Notes under the pieces: model-generated
What the model was told of the DNA's origin: nothing
Databases searched by the model: none
The model's input: only the letters and a program-made list of their open reading frames with translations
In this document: piece after piece, positions 33,700 through 45,998 of the stretch
Numbering within the stretch: position 1 is the stretch's first letter
How the letters are laid out: each line of letters starts with the position of its first letter
Assembly (NCBI GenBank): GCA_949361645.1
Contig: OX442418.1
Coordinates: 2,747,771-2,811,770, forward strand
DNA from: Spongilla lacustris
Lineage: Eukaryota > Porifera > Demospongiae > Spongillida > Spongillidae
Direction: 5' to 3'
Length of the DNA: 64,000 bases
Made by a program: the position numbers and the translations under genes

Positions 33700-34198
33700 C
33701 TTTAAATACTACTACAAATCCCTGTGGGAAAAATACATCTTCGTAACTCAAATGAATTCAAGACCCTCGAACCTATGACAAGAGAAGCAATAATGTGTGA
33801 ACATGGAGTGGTTATATTCACTTTGTGTTGCTGATGAATTGTTCACACATTCGTGTATTTCCTTGTATGTCATAGGCCACGATGTCTTTGGTTGTTAAAT
33901 AATGTACATGTTATGTTGCATGTACAGTGAGCATACATTTGTATCACACTGAATATATGCATGCAAACATGATAGATGGTGGATACAGGTAGCTGTGTTA
34001 TTTTCAATTTCTTCAGTTTAAAGTGCCAGGATGATTGTGTCTTGTGTCCCTGGTATGAATTAATTTGAAAGTGCTAATTCCTCGATTGAGATTGAGTGGC
34101 TAGGAAATAATGAATTAAGGCAATGTGTGCCTGTTCAGGGTGATGCTAGTCAATAGCAAGGATACTCCCATTTGAGCCACTTTCAGATTTTGAAAGTC
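33700..34198. other. Non-coding stretch
   Basis: No gene or repeat recognised between the microsatellite and the palindrome. Confidence 0.5.
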
Positions 34199-34813
34199 TT
34201 CATCAGCAGTGACCAGTATGTTTGTTGACCTGTGTTCATCTTCCACATCATTGTAGCTGTGGTGACCAATGAATGGTGGGGTTAATGATAGGGTGAGGCC
34301 AGGTTACAATACCGCAATTTGCTGGCTTTTCTTGGAAGGAAGTACCATTGCTTGTGTATGTTGCTCCAACATACTGCCTCATGTATCATATATCTGTGCC
34401 TTCTGTGGTGTACAATTGTTATAACAATGGTGGACAACAGCTCCTTTTTCATAGTAGACAACCTAATTTTTTTCTGCTGATTGCTACATGTCATTGCATT
34501 TTACAATGTAAAATGCAATGACATGTAGCAATCAGCAGAAAAAAATTAGGTTGTCTACTATGAAAAAGGAGCTGTTTTCCACCATTGTTATAACAATTGT
34601 ACACCACAGAAGGCACAGATATATGATACATGAGGCAGTATGTTGGAGCAACATACACAAGCAATGGTACTTCCTTCCAAGAAAAGCCAGCAAATTGCGG
34701 TATTGTAACCTGGCCTCACCCTATCATTAACCCCACCATTCATTGGTCACCACAGCTACAATGATGTGGAAGATGAACACAGGTCAACAAACATACTGGT
34801 CACTGCTGATGAA
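34199..34813. repeat. 615-bp near-perfect palindrome with a 1-base centre
   Basis: The segment 34199-34505 pairs with 34507-34813 around a single base at 34506. I found one mismatch (ACAACAG against TGTTTTC, near 34438 and 34574). Identical 70-codon frames on both strands follow from the symmetry. The structure is either a true long palindrome or a fold-back read artefact. Confidence 0.9.
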
Positions 34814-34820
34814 GGCAGTC

Positions 34821-35152
34821 ACATCGCACTTGATGCCAACAGAATAGAACCACAGATGACGTTTACGCCCCACCAGCCATGCAGCCTCCATTTCAGTTTT
34901 GAAAATACTAGTAACTAAGTAGGCCTAAGTACGATCTGTCGGCGATCGCGGCAATATCAGCTCAGAGAGATTGATTCAAGAAGCCAACTGATTCGAAATA
35001 CACTAAGCGAACTGACTTTGATTTGTAGCTGGAGCTGTCCGCCGTCATGACACGACTGACGTGAAGAGGGAGATCTCTTTTGGCTACGTGTAGTTCGAAT
35101 TTACTGCCCGTAATACATGTACATGTATTTGATCTCGTCCCCACGTATATAT
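34821..35152 (+). repeat. Inverted repeat arm, left, carrying a gene 3'-end fragment
   Basis: This stretch is the diverged reverse complement of 37967-38272. On the plus strand it reads HIALDANRIEPQMTFT..HQPCSLHF and then a stop. The right-hand copy reads nearly the same peptide on the minus strand, so the coding sense is preserved in both. The two arms bound an interval of 3.45 kb. Confidence 0.75.
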
Positions 35153-35451
35153 TTATAGTAACAACAGTGACGTTATAACTTTAAATTAGAAGTAATTATT
35201 GTCGTACATGTAATATCGTAAACGCGTATCCGGATATCGTCATAAAAATGTATTCGAATAATGGGCGAATTGTCGATGCGGACGACGAATACCTAAGTAC
35301 CTCCGAATGGAGATTTACAAACCGGTTATTTCGAATAGAACAAATCCAATAATCGATTTTTCCGAGTAATGCTAAATTACTATTCGAACGGATAGGTTTT
35401 TGCGAATATCCGAATAACCCGAATAACCTGATAACCGGTTACACACCCTAG

Positions 35452-35876
35452 TTGAAGCAATTGCAAAGGCCCACCTTCTTGCAGAAAAGAAACTTTATCG
35501 CGAGGGGCGGGAATCCGCAGCTGCGGGTAAAGCCTACTTCACTTGCGGACGGACGATAACGTTCAAACGTTTTTATGGTCAGTTGATCATGAGCGGCAAT
35601 ACCACTATCTGGGGCCAACCACCGCCTATCCTACTCCCTACGTGGCTTATGTACACCTTTGCTTACTTCAATATCGCTGCGTACTCAATATTTGGAACTA
35701 GTCCTTTTGGCTCTAAAGCTGGAAACTTTCTCACACCACAGATATTACGTACTGCTTATACTGATTCAGTCTGTGATTCCACTCCAGCTTGTGAGGAACT
35801 TGGGTGGGACATGGATTTCCCACCACTGGAAGTGATTGCCAAGGACATTATTGAAGTCTACAAGCATAGATATTAA
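35452..35876 (+). CDS. Unrecognised exon, about 140 residues
   Basis: The frame is open from about 35452 (directly after CCCTAG, a possible acceptor) to a stop at 35876. It begins VEAIAKAHLLAEKKLYREG and contains GQPPPILLPTWLMYTF, a hydrophobic stretch YFNIAAYSIF, and an acidic C-terminus. Composition looks protein-like and there is a long overlap-free frame, but I cannot name the family. It sits between the inverted arms at 34821 and 37967 and may be a captured or transposon gene exon. Confidence 0.45.
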
Positions 35877-36139
35877 CTATAATATCTATGGCTACAGCAA
35901 CGCACTCGCTAAACTGTGAACGTGTGAGGTGCCAAACAAGATAACAAGACAAGTGTACTGTATAACATGTGTTATCTTCTGTTATCCACACGCATGGGCG
36001 CCCCCAGCTTTTCTGGAAGGGGGTTCGAGGGGCCAGGATAGGGCAAGGCGCCATTTGACATCCGCGCCCGAATACGTTGTCCGCTTTCGGCCGATTCATA
36101 TGAATTTTGGCAGCGATCACCCTATAGATTCAACCAGCG

Positions 36140-36141
<2 letters not shown>

Positions 36142-36179
<38 letters not shown>

Positions 36180-36230
36180 CTGCCCGCTTTCGGTCGATTC
36201 AACCAGCGGGGAAGGGGGGGGGGGGGGGGT
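36142..36230. repeat. Long poly-G tracts
   Basis: Two runs, of about 38 and 20 G with few interruptions, separate copies of CCGCTTTCGG.CGATTCAA(C/T)CAG. That unit occurs three times between 36080 and 36260. Run lengths are unlikely to be reliable. Confidence 0.85.
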
Positions 36231-36259
36231 GTCTGCTTTCGGCCGATTCAATCAGTGGC

Positions 36260-37966
36260 GGGTTGGCAGGGTTGCCCACCCCGGCTTTACATGTCGGCCT
36301 GCCAGTCCGCTTGGCCTAGCTCGAGCTGGCAGGCCGGACTCTCACCTGACAGGCCGGGATCCACCCACAAAGGGGTGCATCTATATATGACTGATATCTG
36401 ATAACACCATATAATTGCTGGCGCATGCATTGGTGTGACAATCTACTCCCAGCTTTGACTGATTTCAGGGTGCTCTGTTTCAGTTAGGAAGGAAGCTATT
36501 TCAATTTCCGACTCTGTGTGGTATTGGCAGTATTGGAAGTGCAAATATTCTATTACATAAATGTAAACTGCATGCCTGATCACATATAGAGATGAAGGCC
36601 CAATGCAGGGCTGGCGGAAGTCTTAGGATCGGACCGGCGAGGGGGCAGATTCCCCATCGGGGTCTGGGGCGGAGGCCGCGGAGCCTAGCCGCTTTGCAAC
36701 TTTCGCACTTTTTAAGTCACAAAACATAGCATAATTGCATAAAAACATGGTAGAAAGTAAATACAGGGCCGTAGTTAACGAAAGACGAAGTAGTCCAGGC
36801 CGTCCAGCTAATGTATAAGATAGGTGATTGCTATGTCAACCCAAAATTTGGTCGACTACCATAGTGTAAACCAAATTTGGTTAAGCACATGCATGCATGT
36901 ACATGTGCACTACATTGGTTTATGCATGGTTTAGATTTAAGCGATATAGTATGAGGAGTACAGTAACCCTGCCAGAGCATCAACACAGCCAATGCACCAT
37001 TTAAATATCTATCTTAAACCGAAAGGTATTATGTGTGATTTGAATACAGCTAGGCTATTGATACAGCACATTCCTTGGAAACAAGCAAAGGCTTAAGGAT
37101 TTAAAACCAACCTAAAACCGGGCATTCAATCTCATTTATTTCATACATGACCAAGGCATTTTATTTGGGACCTATACCTGAAACATTATACCAATCAGTG
37201 ACCATGGACGTATTGTACATGTGGCTGCACATGCATGTAGCTTTGCAATTTGCTCTTCTATGCGATTATGCATTCAAACTCGCCAACCCATCCCAGAGCC
37301 GTGTCAATATAGGTGTTTATAGTAACCAAAGTATTTTGTTTGGAACATGACCACGTACCTCTGAAGAGTTATACCAATTTGTGGTTATGTTGCTTTATGT
37401 AGACTCGCTTTGATACATTATGCCAATTGGTGGGCATGTAGCTTTGCAAATTTCTCTTCTTCATGAACATGGCTTCAGTTTGTCTTGTAGGAAGTACTTT
37501 CTTGCCACGAAATATTCCTTAGCTTCCTGGCCACACTGAACTGTGCTGCTGCAGTGGCTGCTCTAAACCACAGGCTGTGCATATGGCATTTTGAAGTGGC
37601 ATGTCCCAAACTGCTGGGTTTAAACAGGATTCATACGATTTGACGTACATGCACACGTCACATGCACGATGAATTTATCAATTTGACTATCTGGAGTTAT
37701 ACTCACCCATAAAGACGACAACGACGACGACGACGACTATGGACAAATTACGGTCTGGGAACGAGAACTACAAGCTTTTTTGTTCTCTTAAAGTAAACAG
37801 TCTGGCGACTTGAACAAAACATGAAAATGATCGTCTTTCCATTGTGGATCGATACCAATAAAGGGCTACACTATCCGTTTCTCGGTTCGTGAGTTATACG
37901 CGGACCTGTTTTTTAATGATTTCATACGCCACAAATCCTATATGAGAGATCGAGCGTAACTCTCGA
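36260..37966. other. Non-coding stretch with minor repeats
   Basis: Short inverted words CTGGCAGGCC/GGCCTGCCAG lie near 36295-36350. A degenerate duplicate (CATTTTATTTGG...TTATACCAAT) occurs at about 37150 and 37325. A (GAC)n tract lies at 37713-37738. No gene supported. Confidence 0.5.
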
Positions 37967-38272
37967 TATACGTGGGGACGAGGATGTAGCAATTAACCGA
38001 TAAATTGCATGTACGGGCAGTAATTCGAATTAGCCAACAGATCTCCCTCTTTACGAGTCAGCACCAGGCAGCTACAAATCAAAGCGAGTTCGCTTAGTAC
38101 ATTTCGCAACGAGTTTGTTTCCTGCATCAATCTCTCTGAGCTGGTCGATATCGCCGTTATCGCACTTAGTTACTAGGATTTTCAAAACTCCCGATGGTGA
38201 AATGGAGGTTGCATGGCTGGTGGTGCGTAAACTTCATCTGTGGTTCTATTCTTTTGGCATCAAGTGCGATGT
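37967..38272 (-). repeat. Inverted repeat arm, right
   Basis: Partner of 34821-35152. The minus strand encodes HIALDAKRIEPQMKFTHHQP and then CNLHF and a stop, with mostly silent or conservative differences from the left arm. Confidence 0.75.
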
Positions 38273-38309
38273 GTACATGTAGGTACATGGCCACGCTAAG
38301 GACGGGACA

Positions 38310-38500
38310 CGCCCATCTAGGTATGTGGTTATGTGGTGAATGTGGTTGTGTGCTGAGGGTATCTGGTGTGATGGTGTAGCTGTGGTTGTACCTGGTGTGA
38401 TGGGGGAAGCTGTGGTTGTGTGCTGAGGGTATCTGGTGTGATGGGAGTAGCTGTTGTTGTGTAGGAGAGGGTGTCTGGTGTGATGTGTACATGTAGGTAG
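38310..38500. repeat. Minisatellite, GTGTGCTGAGGGTATCTGGT-type unit
   Basis: Four to five imperfect copies of GGTTGTGTGCTGAGGGTATC and TGGTGTGATGG words. Confidence 0.8.
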
Positions 38501-38680
38501 TTGTGGCCAGGTTGTCCATGAGCAGAAAACCTGAATAACCTATAGCTAGGTATTCGGCTGGCAAATTGTCAACACCTATTCGCTAAAATCGATTATGTTT
38601 TTTCAAGTATTCGGAAAAATCGATTTTCAGATCCAGAAAAACCGATTAGTGTTTAAAAAGTATTTGAAAAATATCGACTA

Positions 38681-38750
38681 AACACTAAAACACACACAAA
38701 GATATTTGTACACACACACATTTGTACACACACACATTTGTACACACACA

Positions 38751-38836
<86 letters not shown>

Positions 38837-39179
38837 CCTGCTAGATAGGGCCCTGGCCAAGCTGACACTATGAAGCCATGGCATGTCTATGTAAACTGTG
38901 TGTGGCTTCACATGTAGCCTGTTTATTACACACCATGCAAACACTAAAACACACACAAAGAAACTTGTACACACATATGTACACAGATACACACAACACA
39001 CACTCACACACAAGCACACTCACACGCACAAACATGTGTCCTGCAAGATCATGTCTACATGTATGTAAACTGTCTATGGCTTCATATGTAGCCTTCCAGA
39101 AATGAGTTCAGTTTTTTACACACAACATGCAAACACTAAAACAGACACAAAGAAACTTGTGCACACACATTTTTATGCA

Positions 39180-39247
<68 letters not shown>

Positions 39248-39265
39248 ACACACACCACACACACA

Positions 39266-39324
<59 letters not shown>

Positions 39325-39429
39325 CCTGCAAGATAGGGCCCTGACACTATGAAGCCATGGCATGTCTATGTAAAATGTGTGTGGCTTCACATGTAGCACA
39401 CACCATGCAAACACTAAAACACACATTTG
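38681..39429. repeat. Three tandem segments separated by (AC)n
   Basis: A unit running from CATGTCCTGC..AGAT through GGCTTCA.ATGTAGC to AACACTAAAACACACA occurs at 38832-38974, 39034-39169 and 39321-39429. Long (AC)n tracts lie at about 38751-38832 and 39181-39320. Translations are artefactual Val-Cys or His-Thr runs. Confidence 0.9.
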
Positions 39430-40213
39430 AACAGCTGGGTCCAGGAACTTTGAGGCTGACCATCTGGAGTCATCCACCTCAGGCTCAGCGAATTTACTCA
39501 AGAATCTGAGTGTTTTGACCCTAGGTTCCAACCTACCAGGCAAGATGTCAGCTGGTCCAGAGGGCATGCCTATCTTCATAAAACCAACCAGATGGGCAGG
39601 TGTGTTGAGCATACCAAAGGCAGGCACATGTCTCCAGTTCCATCAGTGGAGGCCTACAGAGAATGCTGTCACTGTTCCACTCACTCCTCACCCCTCTTCC
39701 ACTTCAAAGATGGGAGAACACTCACATCTAAGAGCTTCCACTCTACATTTCTATCCCTGGTACGGTGGAGCTATGTGGCTACAATCCAGCCAAATACAAC
39801 GCCCACATTGGTGCAGCCATGTACAGTAGCTGCCAGAACAGGCCTTCCCACTCGGAACCTCGGAAGAGGTGAAGCAAAGCATACCAGACATACAGCCATG
39901 CACCGTACTGTAAACTCTAATTGCTAACTAGCAATAGCACGTACATATTGTGTATGTATTTTTTTAATGCACATTATATGTACTCACGGTGTGCAGAGAC
40001 TGGGGCCGCTGGGTGGGAGGGTACCCCTCTCCCGCACCATGCCCATCAAAGTTTGCCCCCCACCCCCCCCCCCCCACACACACACACTTTTAAACTGCTT
40101 CCTACACCGCTGTTACGTGTATTGATCGACGTGCCAGCCGCACACATGCAGACAAAGATTGAAAATGCGACACATGCAGACTTGATGTTAATCGAGATAG
40201 GTAAGGTATGTAG
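39430..40213. other. Unassigned stretch
   Basis: Open frames of about 100 codons exist on both strands near 39515-39830, without recognisable domain or splice support. A C run followed by (CA)n lies at 40058-40087. Confidence 0.4.
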
Positions 40214-40265
40214 CCAGGGGCGGATTTAGGGGGGGGGGGGGGGGGGGGGGGTCCAGGGGGTCCGG
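40214..40265 (+). repeat. hAT-like terminus relic
   Basis: CAGGGGCGGATTTAGG followed by a G run resembles the common terminal sequence of hAT MITEs. No mirrored end lies nearby, so this is at most one end of a broken element. Confidence 0.35.
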
Positions 40266-40995
40266 ACCCCCCCTTTCCTATATGAAGAATGACGTAATGC
40301 ATAAGAATTACGTAATGCATACTGTGATCTATGCAGCGTTCTGCATGTTACCATCCTTGGATTTGCAAGTTTGCACATTGTTCTAGCCAAGCGGGATCTA
40401 GATCGATGTAACTAAATCCTTCTATTTACGAAATTTAATTTCGCATGTGTGGTTAATTAGTATTTAATCGCGCGATCGATCGTCTTTTCAGGTTACATGT
40501 ATTACCGTAGCTATAGAGCTAAACAAACTAAAAGTACTAATACTATAGTAAAACATACGTGAGTCGTTTATAGACGGACATGTAGCTGGTGCATGGCCAC
40601 GTGCACGCTTCGGTCACAAATTCACAAAAGCTTTACGTCACGAAGTAGCAGTAGGAACCATAGCTTTGTGAAAAATGAAGAGTTTTCTCGTCGCTATCCG
40701 CAGGCTCTAGTAATCCGGATATCGCATGATGTTTGTATTGGATATCACTGTGAATTTCATGCTAAATAAACGCAAAAGCAAAATGCTTCTGGGGCTTCGC
40801 CCCAGACCACACTGGGGGAGACCGTGTGGAAGTTAGCCCCACATTCCTCAGCCGCACATTTTAAAATGAATAGGTTTAACATTCCTCACGCGGCGGGCGC
40901 AGAAGCGCGCGCTTAATAGATCGTGAACGTAAACACTGTTATATGGAGTTGCTTCGCCGAGATCGTGAGCTGTACTATGTAGTCATAGGGTAGAT

Positions 40996-43405
40996 GTGTA
41001 CCTGTGCCAACCACGGACTCAACATCAGGCGCGGATCCTGAACACTGGACCAGCTAGGAGCGTGTCCACAACTAATAAGTACTTACAAGCTAAGCTGACC
41101 TATGGAGATGGATGTCATTCTTGTGAGTTGCAAAGCATATTGAGGCAAAGTGTGACCTGTTCCTTGTACACACAGAGTAGGTGTGTCTCTGTGCCTACTG
41201 GGGACCCAACGCTATGGGTGGATTTTGAACACTGGGGGTGTGACCACGACTAATAAGTACTTACTAGCTGAACTATGCCATTCTTGTGAGTTGCAAAGCA
41301 CATTGAGACAAAGTGTGAGCTGTTCCTTGTACCCACAGAGTAGGTGTGTCTCTGTGCCAACTGGGGACCCAACGCTATGAGTGGATTTTGAACACTGGGG
41401 GTGTGACCACGACTAATAAGTACTTACAAGCTGACCTATGTCATTCTTGTGAGTTGCAAAGCACATTGAGGCAAAGTGTGAGCTGTTCCTTGTACCCACA
41501 GAGTAGGTGTGTCTCTGTGCCTACTGGTGACCCAACGCTATGGGTGGATTTTGAACATTGGGGGTGTGACCACGACTAATAAGTACTTACAAGCTGAACT
41601 ATGCCATTCTTGTGAGTTGCAAAGCACATTGAGGCAAAGTGTGAGCTGTTCCTTGTACCCACAGAGTAGGTGTGTCTCTGTGCCTATTGGGGACCCAACG
41701 CTATGGGTGGATTCTAAACACTGGGGGTGTGACCACGACTAATAAGTACTTACAAGCTGAGTTATGCCATTCTTGTGAGTTACAAAGCACATTGAGGCAA
41801 AGTGTGAGCTGTTCCTTGTACCCACAGAGTAGGTGTGTCTCTGTGCCTACTGGGGACCCAACGCTATGGGTGGATTTTGAACACTGGGGGTGTGACCACG
41901 ACTAATAAGTACTTACAAGCTGAACTATGCCATTCTTGTGAGTTACAAAGCACATTGAGACAAAGTGTGAGCTGTTCCTTGTACCCTCAGAGTAGGTATG
42001 TCTCTGTGCCAACTGGGGACCCAACGCTATGAGTGGATTTTGAACACTGGGGGTGTGACTACGACTAATAAGTACTTACAAGCTGAACTATGCCATTCTT
42101 GTGAGTTGCAAAGCACATTGAGGCAAAGTGTGAGCTGTTCCTTGTACCCACAGAGTAGGTGTGTCTCTGTGCCTACTGGGGACCCAACGCTATGAGCACT
42201 GGGGGTGTGACCACGACTAATAAGTACTTACAAGCTGAACTATGCCGTTCTTGTGAGTTGCAAAGCACATTGAGACAAAGTGTGAGCTGTTCCTTGTACC
42301 CACAGAGTAGGTGTGTCTCTGTGCCTACTGGTGACCCAACGCTATGGGTGGATTCTAAACACTGGGGGTGTGACCACGACTAATAAGTACTTACAAGCTG
42401 ACCTATGCCATTCTTGTGAGTTGCAAACCACCTTGAGGCAAAGTGTGAGCTGTTCCTTGTACCCACAGAGTAGGTGCCAAGTGGGGATCCAACGCTATGG
42501 GTGGATTTTGAACACTGGGGGTGTGACCACGACTAATAAGTACTTATCAGCTGAGTTATGCCATTCTTGTGAGTTGCAAAGCACATTGAGGCAAAGTGTG
42601 AGCTGTTCCTTGTACCCACAGAGTAGGTGTGTCTTTGTGCCAACTGGGGACCCAATGCTATGGGTGGATTTAGGACACTGGGGGTGTGACCACGACTAAT
42701 AAGTACTTACAACCTGACCTATGCCATTCTTGTGAGTTACAAAGCACATTGAGGCAAAGTGTGAGCTGTTCCTTGTACCCACAGAGTAGGTGTGTCTCTG
42801 TGCCAACTGGGGACCCAATGCTATGGGTGGATTTAGGACACTGGGGGTGTGACCACGACTAATAAGTACTTACAAGCTGACCTATGCCATTCTTGTGAGT
42901 TACAAAGCACATTGAGGCATAGTGTGAGCTGTTCCTTGTACCCACAGAGTAGGTGTGTCTCTGTGCCAACTGGGGACCCAACGCTATGGGTGGATTTTGA
43001 ACATTGGGGGTGTGACCAGAATTAATGGGTACATACATGTACAAACTGACCTATGGAGATGGATGTCATTCTTGTGAGTTGCAAAGCACATTGAGGCAAG
43101 ATCTGAGCTTTTGCATGTACCCACTGGGTAGATATGTCTATGTGCCAATCAGGGACCTAATGTCATGCGCAGATTTTGGACACTGGGGGTGTGACCTCAG
43201 AGCTATTAAGTACTTGCAAGCTCACCTATGGAGATAGTTGTCATTCTTGTGAGTTTCTAAGCACATTCTGGGAAGCTCTGAGCTGTTTCGTGTACTTGCA
43301 GGGTAGGTGTGTCTATGTTCCTATCAGGGACCCAACATCATGTGCAGATGATCCTGAAAACTGGTCCAGCTGGGGTTTCGACTGCAGCTATTAAGTATGA
43401 CGTAT
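40996..43405 (+). repeat. Satellite array, 163-bp unit, about 14 copies
   Basis: GAGTTGCAAAGCACATTGAG recurs at 163-base spacing from about 41125 to 42900, with high identity in the centre and diverged, variably spaced copies at both ends (41000-41180 and 43020-43405). One copy is shortened to about 154 bp and another to about 153 bp. The period is not a multiple of 3, so open frames restart in each unit and are not protein repeats. Confidence 0.97.
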
Positions 43406-45658
43406 TGAGTGAGTTGCAAATGGTCTTATAGATGTGATTTAATGTATATTATTATCATTTAGATCCATCAAACGGTTCATCAGAACCTTTGGTCATAGAC
43501 CAGCTGTACTCTGAACTATTTATCTTTTATGTATCTTGTTTACCTACTGCCATAAATTTGTAATGTGAATAATGATTATGATTTAATGTTACCCTGGTTG
43601 AAATCTGTTAATATTTGTACTTGTGATTGTGTGTGTGAGGTTGTGCATGTGTGTGTATGAAACTGAGTGATGAAATAATGGTACATGTATACTTAGATGT
43701 ATAGGGATGAGTAGTGACCGAATATGGATACACGTAGAAGTAGATGTGGTATTTTTGATACATATATAGGCAAAGGGTTGAGGAGTGTCCTTCACATCCA
43801 CGCATGTGCAAGTATATTTGCATTTTCTCTCCATCCAATATCCCATGCAGGATATGACAACATCTTTGTTCATGTAGTGAGTGGCATATGGTCTTGTATA
43901 AATTGTATAATTATGTGTAATTATATAAATTATATACATGTATACTTGGCACAGTACATTTGTACTCCTATGCAAGTTTCTTGGGATGGTAAGTTAACTT
44001 CAGCTTATTAAGTTTTCTTGTATTATAGAATGTGCTATTCTATAGCCACCTCTGTAGACGAAAGCACAAGTGCACTTGCAAAATACATTGCTGACACAGG
44101 GGAGACACCTCCATAAGATGCATCATATATAATGAACCAAGTGGTTACTTGTACCTAGCTGCACAAGCTTTGTTGAGAAAATCAAATCCATCCTATATAT
44201 CTTTATGGCATCATTTACTTCATAGTGCACTGGTACCATGCACAACCGATGTGATTTGTGTGTACAAGAACTCATTTATACAAGTTATATTACTAGGTAT
44301 ATATAATTATATTTATATACTGCATGATAAAATTACATGTACCTTCGCATGCACTGCAGGCACATTTGCATGTCTTGAAATTCAAACATAGGACCGGCAT
44401 GATGGAATGCAAATGGTCTATGCATGAATTATCACATGATAAGCTATACCCACTACACGCAGCAGATGCATGGTATCATACATCACTGCACGATGCACCA
44501 TAAGTTAATCATGCTGATTTTGTTAGACAAGCACAAGCATCCTATCATGATTATTGCAGAGATTAAGAATATGTCTGCACAAAGTGTCACTGCAACTTCA
44601 AGTGAGAATGATAATGGTAATGGTAGTAATGGTGATTGTAGTGCATGGTGATGAAGGATGTGGTGGCATTGCTGATGCTGGCATTATATTGTCAGTGATA
44701 ATACGTATGTATGTAAATAAAAGTACCCCTAATGAACCTGGTGATGATAACGATTCTGCTGAGAGTTCTGACTACAATAGTAACTTGGAGAAAGACACAA
44801 TAATGCTCATTCCAACATATGTGAACACTCCAGACTAGGACAATATGTGTGCAGTGAAGTGGGGAAGGGAACATTACTTCAGATACTTTCCATCTATGAC
44901 CCTACTATTAAGGAGTATATATTATGTAAAGCATATATGTTATCCCAGCTGCATTAAAAAGTGAAACCCAGTGCCTAATTTACAAGAGAACTAATCAGTA
45001 AGTAAGAAGCACTGTGACGGAATTTGAGGTACAATCTTTTACTGAAATATAACCCCTGGTATATTAAATATTATTATACACATATTCTATAGCCATCTAC
45101 ATGTATACATGTATACGAGGAATATCAGAGGTCATGTACAATCGCATAGTACCTGATCATGAAGAACACCAAAACATTCAACATTGTCAAGGTAAGTTAT
45201 GTCTACAACCTATTCATGTAATGGTCATGTTAACAGGCTCAGTTCAGAGATCCAGCTTCTATACTACTTCTAATTAGTCATACATTATTTGCATGGTCAG
45301 AGGTATACTGTACATTTGTAGCAATTTATGTATATAGTTTTTGATATTAATAATTAATGCCTTTCAGGTTGTCACCAGGTTCAGTACTGCGCAATCCAAA
45401 GCAATTGAATATGTCATCATTTTATGCTCCAGACTCTACTCTGACTTATTAATTTATTGTACATGTGTGTGTTTATGTATCGGAAAATAGCGTCATAGAG
45501 TGCATACAAGACTGTGCATATGTTAAATGCGTTTTTACACGTCTATCCGCGTCGTATGCTGGCACACGGTACTAGCTAGTTTTAATTGCGGCAATGAAAT
45601 TCATGTTTGCTTAGCCGTACGGCTAAACATATTCATCTCAAAGTAATAATTCTGCAGG
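43406..45658. other. Non-coding stretch inside the inverted-repeat interval
   Basis: A/T-rich, with TACATGTA palindromes and short open frames only. No gene supported. Confidence 0.5.
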
Positions 45659-45998
45659 AATGTGCGGCTGAGGAATGTGGGGCTAACTTCCACACGGTTG
45701 AATCCGTGACCCGATTTAAATCGGGTTGACCCGATTCAAACCGGGTTAACCCGATTCAAAACCGGTTGACCGGATTTAAAGCTGGTTGACCCGGTTTTTG
45801 GCATTGCTCTTATCTTGACCCGATTTGAGTCGGATCGGTGTTTTTGACCCGCAGTGTTGTTACTTTTCGATTTTAATAAAAATCAATGTCATTGAGTTAT
45901 AATTAGTACACACTTGGTATTTTGTAATGAAAGTGAAAATTCATAATATCAAATCGCGACAACACTGCTTACAGCATTTACAGTCAAATGCGTAAAGG

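Larger units (their letters stand above)
40821..45698. mobile_element. Interval bounded by perfect 40-bp inverted repeats
   Basis: ACCGTGTGGAAGTTAGCCCC plus the next 20 bases (40821-40860) is the exact reverse complement of 45659-45698. Similarity stops at once on both the inner and outer sides. The interior is the 163-bp satellite array plus about 2.2 kb of non-coding DNA, with no transposase. No target duplication is visible. The right end abuts the truncated start of Ginger copy B. A non-autonomous transposon with satellite cargo is my inference. Confidence 0.55.

Noticed and set aside
34282..34730. Two 70-codon frames with almost the same protein on opposite strands
   Set aside because: Direct consequence of the palindrome and not evidence of coding.
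36600..36780. hAT ends from CAGGGCTGGCGG and CAGGGCCGTAG
   Set aside because: Both are in the same orientation, no mirrored partner or 8-bp duplication is visible, and the motif is short.
38653..39347. Val-Cys and His-Thr open frames
   Set aside because: Translations of (AC)n microsatellites.
39515..39829. Possible exon with about 100 open codons
   Set aside because: Open on both strands, no recognised domain, no convincing splice sites.
41183..42699. Repeated 65-128 codon open frames (MSLC.LGTQRYGWILNTGG type)
   Set aside because: Each restarts in every 163-bp unit. The period is not a multiple of 3, so there is no continuous protein repeat.
41000..43400. CRISPR array
   Set aside because: Units are contiguous with no unique spacers, no cas genes are present, and the DNA is eukaryotic.
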